This document shows positions 34,705-42,911 of a stretch of 64,000 nt of DNA, piece after piece. Numbering within the stretch: the stretch's first letter is position 1; the number at the start of each line of letters is the position of its first letter. Under the pieces are notes generated by a model that saw only the letters and a program-made list of their open reading frames with translations, did not search any database and was not told the DNA's origin. The translations under genes and the position numbers were made by a program. This DNA is from Enterocloster bolteae (GTDB lineage Bacteria; Bacillota; Clostridia; Lachnospirales; Lachnospiraceae): positions 1,798,001 to 1,862,000 of the forward strand of contig NZ_CP022464.2 in the NCBI RefSeq assembly GCF_002234575.2, read 5' to 3'.

Positions 34705-34829
34705 CACTGTTCCTTCCCGCCCGTGCAGATAGCTGCCCGCAGCCAACTCCCGCCCCGTCCTTTAAGATATTCTGCACTACCTATGCCAAATCCCATTCCA
34801 TCATCCAAACAAATATTCAACAAAAACCC

Positions 34830-34858
34830 TTGACAATACCGATAAAATGTAGTAAATA
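34830..34858 (+). promoter_or_regulatory. Promoter of the DUF5058 operon
   Basis: TTGACA, 17-base spacer, TAAATA. It leaves a leader of about 85 bases before the start codon. Confidence 0.7.
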
Positions 34859-34948
34859 TAAATATAAGGACATGTTATGGACATGACCGAAACTAGAAAA
34901 TCCAAAAGACTGCAGCTTTTGGAAAGGGGAATAACCAAGGAGGTCGGA

Positions 34949-35680
34949 ATGAACGAAAGTGTTAATTATTTGGATTATGCCAACAGCCCTCTGATGTGGG
35001 CAGCAGCGGCTTTGGCAGTAGCGGTGGTAGTATTTCAGTCAATTCTGTTTATGAAAAGGTCTATAAAGGCAGCCAGTGAGTCGGCCCTTACCACGGACCA
35101 GGTACATAAGGCAATCAAGAGCAGCGTGATATCATCCATTGGCCCGTCCGTAGTAATCCTGGTCACCATGATATCCCTGCTGGTCACCATGGGTGCGCCG
35201 GTGGCGTGGATGCGTCTGTCATTTATCGGTTCTGTCAACTATGAGGCCATGGCGGCCGGATTCGGCGCCCAGGCCATGGGAAAGACACTTCAGACCATGG
35301 ATACCATGGCATTTGCCTGCGGCGTATGGACCATGGTGTGCGGTTCGCTGGGCTGGCTGATTTTTACCTTCCTGTTCTGCGATAAGATGGACAAGGTTAA
35401 CCACTTAATGTCAAAGGGCAATGCCAAGATGGTTCCCATCATTTCCGCAGGCGCCATGTTGGGGGCGTTTGCCAACCTGGCTTCCGGCAACTTCTTTACG
35501 GCAGAGGGTTCCCTTACCTTCACCAACGCACCGGCAATCGCTACCATAGCTGGCTGTGTTATCATGATGGTACTGGTGAAGCTGTCAAGGGCCAGGGATA
35601 TCGCTTGGCTCAGGGAGTGGGCATTTGCAATTGCCATGTTCAGCGGCATGTTCATCGGATATGCTGTCAGCGTAATCTAA
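34949..35680 (+). CDS. DUF5058 family membrane protein
   Basis: 243 aa with about six hydrophobic helices and a positively charged loop after the first (MKRSIKAASES). I recognise the family as DUF5058, which has no proven function. ATG 34949 has AAGGAGG at perfect spacing; an in-frame ATG at 34877 has none. It is followed 13 bases later by a second membrane protein, and both lead into two peptidase-like genes. The pair probably forms a two-part transporter for a peptide or acyl-amino-acid (inference). Confidence 0.8.
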   Translation: MNESVNYLDYANSPLMWAAAALAVAVVVFQSILFMKRSIKAASESALTTDQVHKAIKSSVISSIGPSVVILVTMISLLVTMGAPVAWMRLSFIGSVNYEAMAAGFGAQAMGKTLQTMDTMAFACGVWTMVCGSLGWLIFTFLFCDKMDKVNHLMSKGNAKMVPIISAGAMLGAFANLASGNFFTAEGSLTFTNAPAIATIAGCVIMMVLVKLSRARDIAWLREWAFAIAMFSGMFIGYAVSVI

Positions 35681-35693
35681 GGAGGGTTAGAAG

Positions 35694-36383
35694 ATGAAAA
35701 ACGATTATTATTCTGGTACATATATCCCCGGAATCGTGAAATGGGGAAAGATTACACTGCTGCTGGGCATTTTCGCAGGATTCCTTCCTGCTCTTGTGAT
35801 GGCCTTCCGGGGCTATATGCCTCCGGTGTCCGCCATTATCGCCGGCACTCTGATGCAGATCAGCGTAAGCGGAGCATTTTACATTGTTGAGCCCATTTCC
35901 TATTTCCCGATTCTGGGCATTCCGGGTACCTACCTGACCTTCCTTTCAGGCAATACCTCCAACATGCGTGTGCCGTGTTCTTCCGTGGCTCAGGAGGCGG
36001 CCGGAGTGGAGATGGGTACGGAGGAAGGCTCCATTATTTCCACCATCGGTATTGCAACGTCCATACTTGTTAATGTGGTGATTCTTACCGTGGGGGCTGT
36101 TGCGGGCAGCGTTATCCTGAACATTCTCCCTGCACCTGTGAAGGAGGCGCTTAATTTCCTGCTTCCCGCGCTTTTCGGCGCTGTATTCGGACAGTTTGCC
36201 GCAACACGTCCCAAACTGGGCGTGGTGGCTGCCATCATCGCCATCGGAATGAACTGGCTCATGAAGCTGGGCTTCTTAAGCTTCATACCGGGCAACCCAT
36301 CCTATGTGGTTATTCTGGTAGCTGTATTTGGCTCCATCTACGCCGGCAAGCTTCTTTACAAGAAAGAGCTTCAGGTTGACTGA
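35694..36383 (+). CDS. Membrane protein, partner of DUF5058
   Basis: 229 aa with six to seven helices. Conserved-looking features are the loop VEPISYFPILGIPGTYLTF, a polar stretch SGNTSNMRVPCSSVAQEAAG between helices, and GMNWLMKLGFL. The polar stretch inside a hydrophobic protein could be a substrate site. Function unknown. It starts after AGGAGGGTTAG and appears co-transcribed with DUF5058. It is followed by two repeat tracts rather than by a clear terminator, so the M20 genes may be in the same transcript. Confidence 0.72.
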   Translation: MKNDYYSGTYIPGIVKWGKITLLLGIFAGFLPALVMAFRGYMPPVSAIIAGTLMQISVSGAFYIVEPISYFPILGIPGTYLTFLSGNTSNMRVPCSSVAQEAAGVEMGTEEGSIISTIGIATSILVNVVILTVGAVAGSVILNILPAPVKEALNFLLPALFGAVFGQFAATRPKLGVVAAIIAIGMNWLMKLGFLSFIPGNPSYVVILVAVFGSIYAGKLLYKKELQVD

Positions 36384-36385
36384 TA

Positions 36386-36478
36386 AGCAGGGACTGACAG
36401 GCAGAAACTGACAGACAGAAACTGAAAGGCATAAACTGAAAGGCATAAACTGATAGACAGAGAATAATAGGCAGAGAC
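36386..36478. repeat. 14-bp tandem repeat
   Basis: About six copies of GACAGGCAGAAACT and variants, starting right after the stop codon of the membrane protein. Confidence 0.75.
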
Positions 36479-36480
36479 AG

Positions 36481-36532
36481 ATAAGAAAAAGGGATGGACA
36501 AGAAAAAGAGATAGACAAGAAAAAGGGATAGG
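36481..36532. repeat. 17-bp tandem repeat
   Basis: Three copies of AAGAAAAAGGGATGGAC and variants, immediately following the 14-bp tract. Two different units side by side. Confidence 0.75.
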
Positions 36533-36603
36533 ATACTTTGCACAAGCGCCCGGGACATGGGCGCTAAGTGCATATGAAGGCTTATATAATGAGGAGGATA
36601 ACT

Positions 36604-37710
36604 ATGCTGTCACGCGAACGGATGCAGGAACGTTTTTTGGAATTGGTTCAGATTTACAGTCCTTCCGGTGGGGAGATGGAGCAGTGCCAATGGCTTATGG
36701 ACTATTTTAAGGAGAGAGGAATCGAGGCCTCCATAGATGAAGCCGGGAAGGCATATGGAGGAAACGGCGGAAATATTATCGCCCATGTCAAGGGAGAGCC
36801 ATGTAATCCTCCCTTCTGCTTTGTGGCCCATCTGGACCAGATTGAGCCGTGTAAGGATGTGAGACCGGTGGTGGATGGACATATTATCCGCACGGACGGA
36901 ACCACCACCCTGGGGGGAGATGATAAGGGGGCTGTGGCCTCCATACTGGAAATCGTGGAAGATATTGCGGAGACCAACAGGCCCCACAAGGAGTTTTATA
37001 TCATGTTTACTGTCTCTGAGGAGACAAGCATGCAGGGGACCAAACACATGGACCCGTCCCGCCTGCCATGTAAGAACATGGTCATAGCAGACGCCACAGG
37101 ACCGGCAGGAATCATTGCTTATAAGGCCCCGGCCATGGAGGCCATAAGGTGCACAGTGAGAGGCCGTAAGGCCCATGCGGGCATTGAACCCGAAAAAGGA
37201 ATCAATGCAGTGGTGGCAGCGTCCAGGGCAATCAGCCGGATGCATATTGGGCGGATTGACCAGGAGACCACATCCAATATCGGGCGGATCGAGGGAGGGG
37301 CAGCCACCAATATCGTGACCGATGAGGTGACATTTACCGCCGAGATACGTTCCCACAGCATGGATAAGCTGAGGGATGAAGCGGCTCACATGGAGGAATG
37401 CCTGAAGGCAGCCTGCCTGGAGATGGGGGCCGCCTATGAAATGGAACATGAACTGGCATATCCTTCCCTGGAGGTAAGTCTTGACAGTGATTTGTACCGC
37501 ATGACAGCCCAGGCCATGGAGAAGGAGGGAATCGAACCCAGGCCCATGGTTATCGGCGGCGGCAGCGACGGCAATATATTGGCCGGATACGGCTGCAGCA
37601 GCCTTATATTAAGCGTTGGCATGATGGACGTACATACTGTGCAGGAAGCATTGGATATGGACGAACTGTGGAAGGCCACCAGGGTCATGAGCCGGATGAC
37701 AGAACTGTAA
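36604..37710 (+). CDS. M20 metallopeptidase, tripeptidase-T-like
   Basis: 368 aa. Zinc-site motifs of the M20/M25/M40 clan are visible: FVAHLDQIEP, then LGGDDKGAVA, FTVSEETSMQG with the catalytic Glu pair, and a late GGGSDGNIL. The dimerisation lid contains GRKAHAGIEPEKGINA. It should cleave short peptides in the cytoplasm. ATG 36604 follows GAGGAGGAT; earlier in-frame ATGs have no ribosome site. It sits behind the DUF5058 transporter pair and ahead of a second M20 protein, suggesting import then hydrolysis. Confidence 0.9.
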   Translation: MLSRERMQERFLELVQIYSPSGGEMEQCQWLMDYFKERGIEASIDEAGKAYGGNGGNIIAHVKGEPCNPPFCFVAHLDQIEPCKDVRPVVDGHIIRTDGTTTLGGDDKGAVASILEIVEDIAETNRPHKEFYIMFTVSEETSMQGTKHMDPSRLPCKNMVIADATGPAGIIAYKAPAMEAIRCTVRGRKAHAGIEPEKGINAVVAASRAISRMHIGRIDQETTSNIGRIEGGAATNIVTDEVTFTAEIRSHSMDKLRDEAAHMEECLKAACLEMGAAYEMEHELAYPSLEVSLDSDLYRMTAQAMEKEGIEPRPMVIGGGSDGNILAGYGCSSLILSVGMMDVHTVQEALDMDELWKATRVMSRMTEL

Positions 37711-37734
37711 GTATAGATGACAAGGAATGATGAT

Positions 37735-39072
37735 ATGGACAAAGAAGAACTGAAACAGAGATGCCTTAATGTGATTGAGGAACACCGGGACGAAATCATT
37801 GCCCTGGGAAAGGAAGCTTATAAAACGCCGGAGCTGGGCTTTAAGGAGTTCAGGACGGGAAAACTTATGGAGGAAGCTTTTTGCAAGCTTGGGCTGGAGC
37901 CGGAGACAGGTGTATCCTATACAGGCTGCCGTGTGTCCTCCGGTCCCAAGGGAAACGGGCCCAGGGTGGCGGTGATGGGAGAGCTGGACTGCATCATGTG
38001 CGACTCCCACCCGGATGCAGCTGAGGGCGGAATGGTTCATGCCTGCGGGCATAATGTGCAGCTGGCAAACATGTACGGGGCAGCAATAGGTATCCTTACG
38101 TCAGGCGTCATGGAGCACCTGGGGGGCGCCGCTGACTTTATAGCCATACCAGCAGAGGAATGTGTGGATTATGAGTACAGAAACCGCCTCATGAGTCAGG
38201 GAACCATCCACTATTTGGGAGGAAAACAGGAGCTTATGTACCGCGGTGGCCTGGACGATACGGATATGGTTCTTCAGTGCCATATGATGGAGATGGAGCC
38301 GGGAAAATGCTGTATCCTGGACACCAAGGGCAATGGATTCATCAGCAAGACCGTGCATTTCCTGGGAAAGGCGGCTCACGCCGGTTTTGCCCCGGAACAG
38401 GGAATCAATGCCCTGAACATGGCGGAGCTGGCCATGAACAATATTCATGCACTGAGGGAAACCTTCAGAGACGAGGACAAGGTGCGGGTAAGCATTGTAA
38501 TCAAGGAGGGCGGAGGCCTGGTAAATGTGGTGCCGGAGCGTGTTACCATGGAAATCATGGTCCGTGCCTTTACCATTGACGCCATGGAGGATGCCTCCCA
38601 TAAGGTGAACCGGAGCATGAAGGCAGCTGCCATGGCGTTGGGGGGCAAGGTGGAGATTCACGACTGTATCGGCTATCTGCCTCTGAACACGGACCGTCAG
38701 ATTGCACGATTGTACCGTGACAACATGATGGCTTACGAACATGCCGGGGAAGATGCGTTTGTGGAGGACTGGGAGACAGCCGGCTCCACGGACCTGGGGG
38801 ACATTTCCCAGATCATGCCCTGTATGCATATCTGGGCAGGCGGCATAAAGGGCGGTCTCCACACGGAGAATTACCGGATGGACGACCCGTACACCGCCTA
38901 CATTGTGCCAGCCAAGATGATGGCCCTTACCATCATTGATCTGCTGTGGGATGAGGGCGCTAAAGGAAAGGAAATCATAAGGGATTTCCGGCCCGCACTG
39001 ACAAAGGAAGAATATCTAAATCTCTTAAAAGATCATCAGGTGGTTGATTTATACGATGCTTCTGATTTATAA
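37735..39072 (+). CDS. M20 amidohydrolase (aminoacylase / AbgB-like)
   Basis: 445 aa. The opening metal motif is GELDCI...MVHACGHN, typical of the amidohydrolase branch (aminobenzoyl-glutamate or N-acyl amino acid hydrolases). KAAHAGFAPEQGINALN is in the lid domain, and the STDLGDIS motif lies near the end. It probably removes an acyl or aryl group from an amino acid or peptide. AAGGA precedes ATG 37735. Its gene begins 24 bases after the peptidase stop, so the two are co-transcribed. Confidence 0.88.
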   Translation: MDKEELKQRCLNVIEEHRDEIIALGKEAYKTPELGFKEFRTGKLMEEAFCKLGLEPETGVSYTGCRVSSGPKGNGPRVAVMGELDCIMCDSHPDAAEGGMVHACGHNVQLANMYGAAIGILTSGVMEHLGGAADFIAIPAEECVDYEYRNRLMSQGTIHYLGGKQELMYRGGLDDTDMVLQCHMMEMEPGKCCILDTKGNGFISKTVHFLGKAAHAGFAPEQGINALNMAELAMNNIHALRETFRDEDKVRVSIVIKEGGGLVNVVPERVTMEIMVRAFTIDAMEDASHKVNRSMKAAAMALGGKVEIHDCIGYLPLNTDRQIARLYRDNMMAYEHAGEDAFVEDWETAGSTDLGDISQIMPCMHIWAGGIKGGLHTENYRMDDPYTAYIVPAKMMALTIIDLLWDEGAKGKEIIRDFRPALTKEEYLNLLKDHQVVDLYDASDL

Positions 39073-39121
39073 TCGGTATAAGGCGCGCTGTGCGCAAAGA
39101 ATCGGGAGGTTGACAGTATAA

Positions 39122-40435
39122 ATGATAGTGGGAGTAGTGGGGCCAAGGGAATCCTGCGTAATCATCAGGAAAGCAATACAGCAGATTGACCAGAGTCATG
39201 AGGTGCGTTTATATACAAGAGAGCTGGTAAGGGAGGCCGTGGATGTCATTGATACCTGCGAGCAGGAGTGCGACGGCGTGATATTTACCGGAAGCGGCAT
39301 CTGCGACTATGTGCTGGGGCATCACCAGATGCAGAAACCTTACACATACATCAGACGGTCCGCCAGCAGTATTGCGGAAGTATTTCTGAAAATGGTCAGG
39401 GAAGGGCGGGAAATCGACACCTTCAGTATTGACGTGGTGGAGAAGCAGATTATTGAGGATATCCTGGATGCCTTTCACATACAGCCCAGGAATATATATA
39501 CCTGCCCGCTGCTTGCAGGTGTGGCGGAGGAAGAGTATGTTGCATGGCATATGGAGCTGCTGGAGAAGAAGATGACCGATGTGGCGGTCACTGCTTATGT
39601 GGCAGTCTATCATATGATAGAAGAAAAGGGCGGCAGGGTTTTTTACCTGGAGCCCAAACGCTCCCAGGTCAGGGATGCCCTGGCCGATCTGGAAAAGGGC
39701 TGGGCCCTGGCCCAGGCAGAGTATTCGCAGATTGCGGTGGAATTGATACAGATGTCCAACTTCCCGGAGAAGGAGGACCAGTATTACAGTGCCATGGCAA
39801 GCAAGGCTGAATTTGAAGTGGAACTGATACGCTACGTAAGGGGAATCCAGGGATCTGTATTCCCCTTTGGGCGTGATGAATACGTGATTTACGCCAACTC
39901 CGGGGTGGTGAAGGGAAAAAAGAACCACAAGGACCTGAGGATTCTTCAGAGGGAGGGAAAGAACCTGGGATTGGTGGTAAATGCAGGCCTGGGCATGGGC
40001 CTGACGGCTTACCAGGCAGAGATGCATGCCAGGAAAGCCCTGGAATATTCTCTTGGCAAGGGGGAGGGAGGGATCTTCCAGATTGATGAGGAAGAGAAGA
40101 TCCAGGGCCCCCTGGGCCTGGAGCAGCAGCTTCAGTACAGCATGATATCCTTTGACCCCAAAATACAGACGATTTCCGAAAAGACCGGACTCAGTATGGA
40201 ATCCATATTGAAAATTCAGGCTATTGCGGATGTGAGGAAGAGCTATGTGTTTGACGCTTCGGAACTGGCGGAATGTCTGGGCATCACGGTCAGGAGCGCC
40301 AGGCGTATTCTCAGTAAGATTCAGGCAGCCGGACTGGGGACGGTCTGTGCCAGGGAAAGCGCTGCCAAGGGCGGCCGCCCCAGGGCTTTGGTGGAGCTGA
40401 ATTTCGGTCTCCGGGATAAGACTCATAAGGATTAG
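39122..40435 (+). CDS. Unusual transcriptional regulator of the M20/DUF5058 locus
   Basis: 437 aa. I do not know a named family for the whole chain. Residues 1-190 look like an alpha/beta sensor domain (MIVGVVGPRES, then VIFTGSGICDYVLG). The middle (about 195-325) has the shape of a degenerate GGDEF-like module, with FPFGRDEYVIYANSG and VVNAGLGMGLTAYQAEMHARKAL. The C-terminus (about 345-430) is a winged helix: DASELAECLGITVRSARRIL followed by KGGRPRALVEL. It directly follows the two M20 genes in the same direction and probably controls them. Confidence 0.7.
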   Translation: MIVGVVGPRESCVIIRKAIQQIDQSHEVRLYTRELVREAVDVIDTCEQECDGVIFTGSGICDYVLGHHQMQKPYTYIRRSASSIAEVFLKMVREGREIDTFSIDVVEKQIIEDILDAFHIQPRNIYTCPLLAGVAEEEYVAWHMELLEKKMTDVAVTAYVAVYHMIEEKGGRVFYLEPKRSQVRDALADLEKGWALAQAEYSQIAVELIQMSNFPEKEDQYYSAMASKAEFEVELIRYVRGIQGSVFPFGRDEYVIYANSGVVKGKKNHKDLRILQREGKNLGLVVNAGLGMGLTAYQAEMHARKALEYSLGKGEGGIFQIDEEEKIQGPLGLEQQLQYSMISFDPKIQTISEKTGLSMESILKIQAIADVRKSYVFDASELAECLGITVRSARRILSKIQAAGLGTVCARESAAKGGRPRALVELNFGLRDKTHKD

Positions 40436-40461
40436 CTGATAAGGATGAATACCTGTTCCGG

Positions 40462-40490
40462 TTGTCACTGCGCTGTATTTCTGATAAAAT
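40462..40490 (+). promoter_or_regulatory. Promoter of the HAD phosphatase gene
   Basis: TTGTCA, 17-base spacer, TAAAAT; 65 bases before the start codon. Confidence 0.6.
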
Positions 40491-40555
40491 GGTTCCATGG
40501 AAACGCATAAGCAGATAACCGGAAATAAAGAATCGGATACAGGAGAGAAAAGGCG

Positions 40556-41365
40556 ATGGACTACAAGATTATCGTACTGGATTTGGACGGTACACTGACC
40601 AACCGTGACAAAATCATCACACCCAGGACAAAAGAGGCCCTGATGAATGCCCAGGAAGCGGGAAACGTGGTGGTGCTGGCATCCGGGCGGCCCACGGCCG
40701 GCGTGGAGCCGTTGGCAAGGGAGCTGGAGCTGTCACGTTTCGGCAGCTATATCCTGTCCTATAACGGCGGAATGATCACAAACTGCAAGACAGGTGAAAC
40801 CGTGTTTTCTTCACTGCTGCCCAGGGAGTCCAATCAGAAGATTATCGGGCTGGCAGAGGAGCACAGGGTAGATATCCTTACTTATGAGGGTGAGGAAATT
40901 ATTACTAACAATGTGGAATGCCCCTATGCCATTGCCGAGTCCAACATCAACCACCTGCCCCTGCGTCAGGTGGAAGACATGAAGTCCTATGTGGATTTTA
41001 AAGTCCCCAAGTTCCTGATGCTGGATGACGGCGATTACCTGGTGACTGTGGAGCCTAAGGTAAAGGCTGCCATGGGCCGCGATTTCAGCGTGTACCGTTC
41101 CGAGCCGTATTTCCTGGAAATCATGCCAAAGGGAATTGATAAGGCCCGGTCGCTGGCCCGTCTGCTGGAAGTGCTGGGGCTTGACCGGGAGCAGATGATA
41201 GCCTGCGGCGACGGTTACAATGACCTGACTATGATTAAGTATGCCGGTCTGGGCGTGGCTATGGAAAATGCTGTTCTCCCGGTGAGGCAGGCCGCTGATT
41301 ATATTACCGCATCCAATAATCACGACGGCGTGGGACTTGTGGTTGAGAAGTTCATGCTGTCCTGA
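40556..41365 (+). CDS. Cof-type HAD-IIB sugar-phosphate phosphatase
   Basis: 269 aa. Motif I is LDLDGTLTNRD with the nucleophile Asp, motif II is VVLASGRPT, and motif IV is ACGDGYNDLTMIKYAG. A C2B cap domain lies between (about 85-195). Such enzymes dephosphorylate sugar phosphates or flavin/PLP-type cofactors; the substrate cannot be told. AGGAGAGAAAAGG precedes the start. Single gene. Confidence 0.92.
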   Translation: MDYKIIVLDLDGTLTNRDKIITPRTKEALMNAQEAGNVVVLASGRPTAGVEPLARELELSRFGSYILSYNGGMITNCKTGETVFSSLLPRESNQKIIGLAEEHRVDILTYEGEEIITNNVECPYAIAESNINHLPLRQVEDMKSYVDFKVPKFLMLDDGDYLVTVEPKVKAAMGRDFSVYRSEPYFLEIMPKGIDKARSLARLLEVLGLDREQMIACGDGYNDLTMIKYAGLGVAMENAVLPVRQAADYITASNNHDGVGLVVEKFMLS

Positions 41366-41578
41366 AAGGGTCAGGGAAAATAGCAGAAAACATACCTGGA
41401 AAAAGTGCGGAGAAAGCGCCGGAAAAAATGCCCTTATAAAATCTCCCGTCACGTATGGACTTTCAGACTTTAATATGCTAAAATGAACAAGTATGGGGCT
41501 TATATGACCTGTAATCATTTTACAATACACATGCGGAGGGGGAAGGCCGTATGAATTATAAGGAGAGATAACCAGGAC

Positions 41579-41899
41579 ATGAACAAGAAAATTAAAACAG
41601 AAGCAGTGGACCATCTATTTGATGCCATACTAACTTTAAAGACTCCGGATGAATGTTATAAGTTTTTCGAGGATGTGTGCACCATCAATGAACTGCTGTC
41701 CCTGTCCCAGCGCTATGAAGTGGCCAAGATGCTGCGGGAAGGCAAGACCTACCTGGAGATTGCGGAGAAAACAGGCGCATCCACCGCTACCATCAGCCGG
41801 GTAAACCGTTCGCTGAATTATGGAAGTGACGGATACGACATGGTGTTCGCCAGGCTCACAGGGGGAACGCAGGCAGACAAAGGGGATAATGAAAGCTGA
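41579..41899 (+). CDS. YerC/YecD-type TrpR-related DNA-binding protein
   Basis: 106 aa. A TrpR-like helical fold with the recognition helix in EIAEKTGASTATISRVNRSL. The family is widespread in Firmicutes and its target genes are mostly unknown. The start follows AAGGAGA at slightly long spacing. A nearly perfect terminator follows after 21 bases. Confidence 0.9.
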   Translation: MNKKIKTEAVDHLFDAILTLKTPDECYKFFEDVCTINELLSLSQRYEVAKMLREGKTYLEIAEKTGASTATISRVNRSLNYGSDGYDMVFARLTGGTQADKGDNES

Positions 41900-41920
41900 G
41901 TATGATAAAGGGTGTATTAA

Positions 41921-41965
41921 AAAACGGATATTGCGGCAGGATTGCTGCGATATCCGTTTTGTTTT
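41921..41965 (+). terminator. Terminator of the TrpR-like gene
   Basis: AAAACGGATAT / ATATCCGTTTT (11 pairs) with an inner GCGGCA / TGCTGC extension, then GTTTT. It is also placed to stop the convergent DUF1836 gene. Confidence 0.88.
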
Positions 41966-42035
41966 CTATAGGTATGCCGGCAGCCCCGGCAATCCATTTT
42001 TTGTACGTCAAGGCGGGGCTGACAGGTTATGGAAC

Positions 42036-42653
42036 CTATTTCTTGCGGGGGGCAGGCGCATCCTCCCTGAGCTGATCCGCGATCATTTCAATCATCTGTG
42101 TCTTCAGATACACGTCAAAGGACAGCTCGCAGATAAAAGCAAACAGCTTCAGATATTCCCTGTCCTTGTCATCCACAGGAGCATCTGAAAATGTATCCTG
42201 GGCACGGGCAAACTTAGCCGCCACATCAGACTTCAGATTATTCATCTCGCCCTTTTCCAAAGTAAATACTTCGTTGTAGATATCTTCCAGGGACAGTTGG
42301 GATGTCTGGCCTGAGAAATGCTTTGATGTAATAGGACGGAAAAGCTCTTCAATATCACTAAAGGACAGAAGGTTTTTAAAATAATATATGAACACAAGCA
42401 TCAGCATGTGGTCCTTGGAATACTTCTTCTTCACCGGGGGAGGCAGAAGATTATTCTTGGCATAATTGTTAATCATGGTCTTGGTCAGGACTTTATCACC
42501 CGGATGGCGTCTCATATCTTTTAAATGGCTGTCCATGAAGGTGGTAACCTGGTCCATGTACAAATCAATATCAGGAATCTCGTCCGCCTTGACATGGGAC
42601 AGGTTCCCCAGATAGGAAAACAGGTCCTGCAGACGTTCTTCATTTGTCTTCAT
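42036..42653 (-). CDS. DUF1836 protein (MerR-like N-terminus)
   Basis: 205 aa. The N-terminal half (about 30-150) matches DUF1836, a MerR-like DNA-binding family, with LTKTMINNYAKNNLLPPPVKKKY as the HTH-like part. The end is charged (PAPRKK). It is probably a regulator with unknown target. AGAGGTGAC precedes the start. It is encoded convergently with the TrpR-like gene and divergently from pcrA. Confidence 0.82.
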   Translation of the reverse strand: MKTNEERLQDLFSYLGNLSHVKADEIPDIDLYMDQVTTFMDSHLKDMRRHPGDKVLTKTMINNYAKNNLLPPPVKKKYSKDHMLMLVFIYYFKNLLSFSDIEELFRPITSKHFSGQTSQLSLEDIYNEVFTLEKGEMNNLKSDVAAKFARAQDTFSDAPVDDKDREYLKLFAFICELSFDVYLKTQMIEMIADQLREDAPAPRKK

Positions 42654-42842
42654 CTATGTGTCACCTCTGTCATTCTTATCACATTGCTATATCTATTATA
42701 TAGTATTGAATACTAGATGACAAGGGGGAAATGAAAATCTATGCGGGTTTATGGGGGAATGCCTGTAAGACAGGAAACAGGAGATATGGCAATGGAGAGA
42801 CAGCTGCCTGTAATGCGGCTGCAATCGTCCGAAAGGCAGGTC

Positions 42843-42871
42843 TTGCAGGATGGGGTTCAGAATGGTATACT
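42843..42871 (+). promoter_or_regulatory. Promoter of pcrA
   Basis: TTGCAG, 17-base spacer, TATACT, about 40 bases before the start. Nothing else was found in the 42654-42911 gap. Confidence 0.6.
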
Positions 42872-42911
42872 TAATAAACATAATTGCAGTTAAAAAGGCG
42901 GTACATAATTT

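Noticed and set aside
39209..40498. Minus-strand open frame (429 codons) opposite the regulator
   Set aside because: The plus-strand protein has a winged helix and a ribosome site; the minus-strand product is His/Leu-rich shadow sequence.
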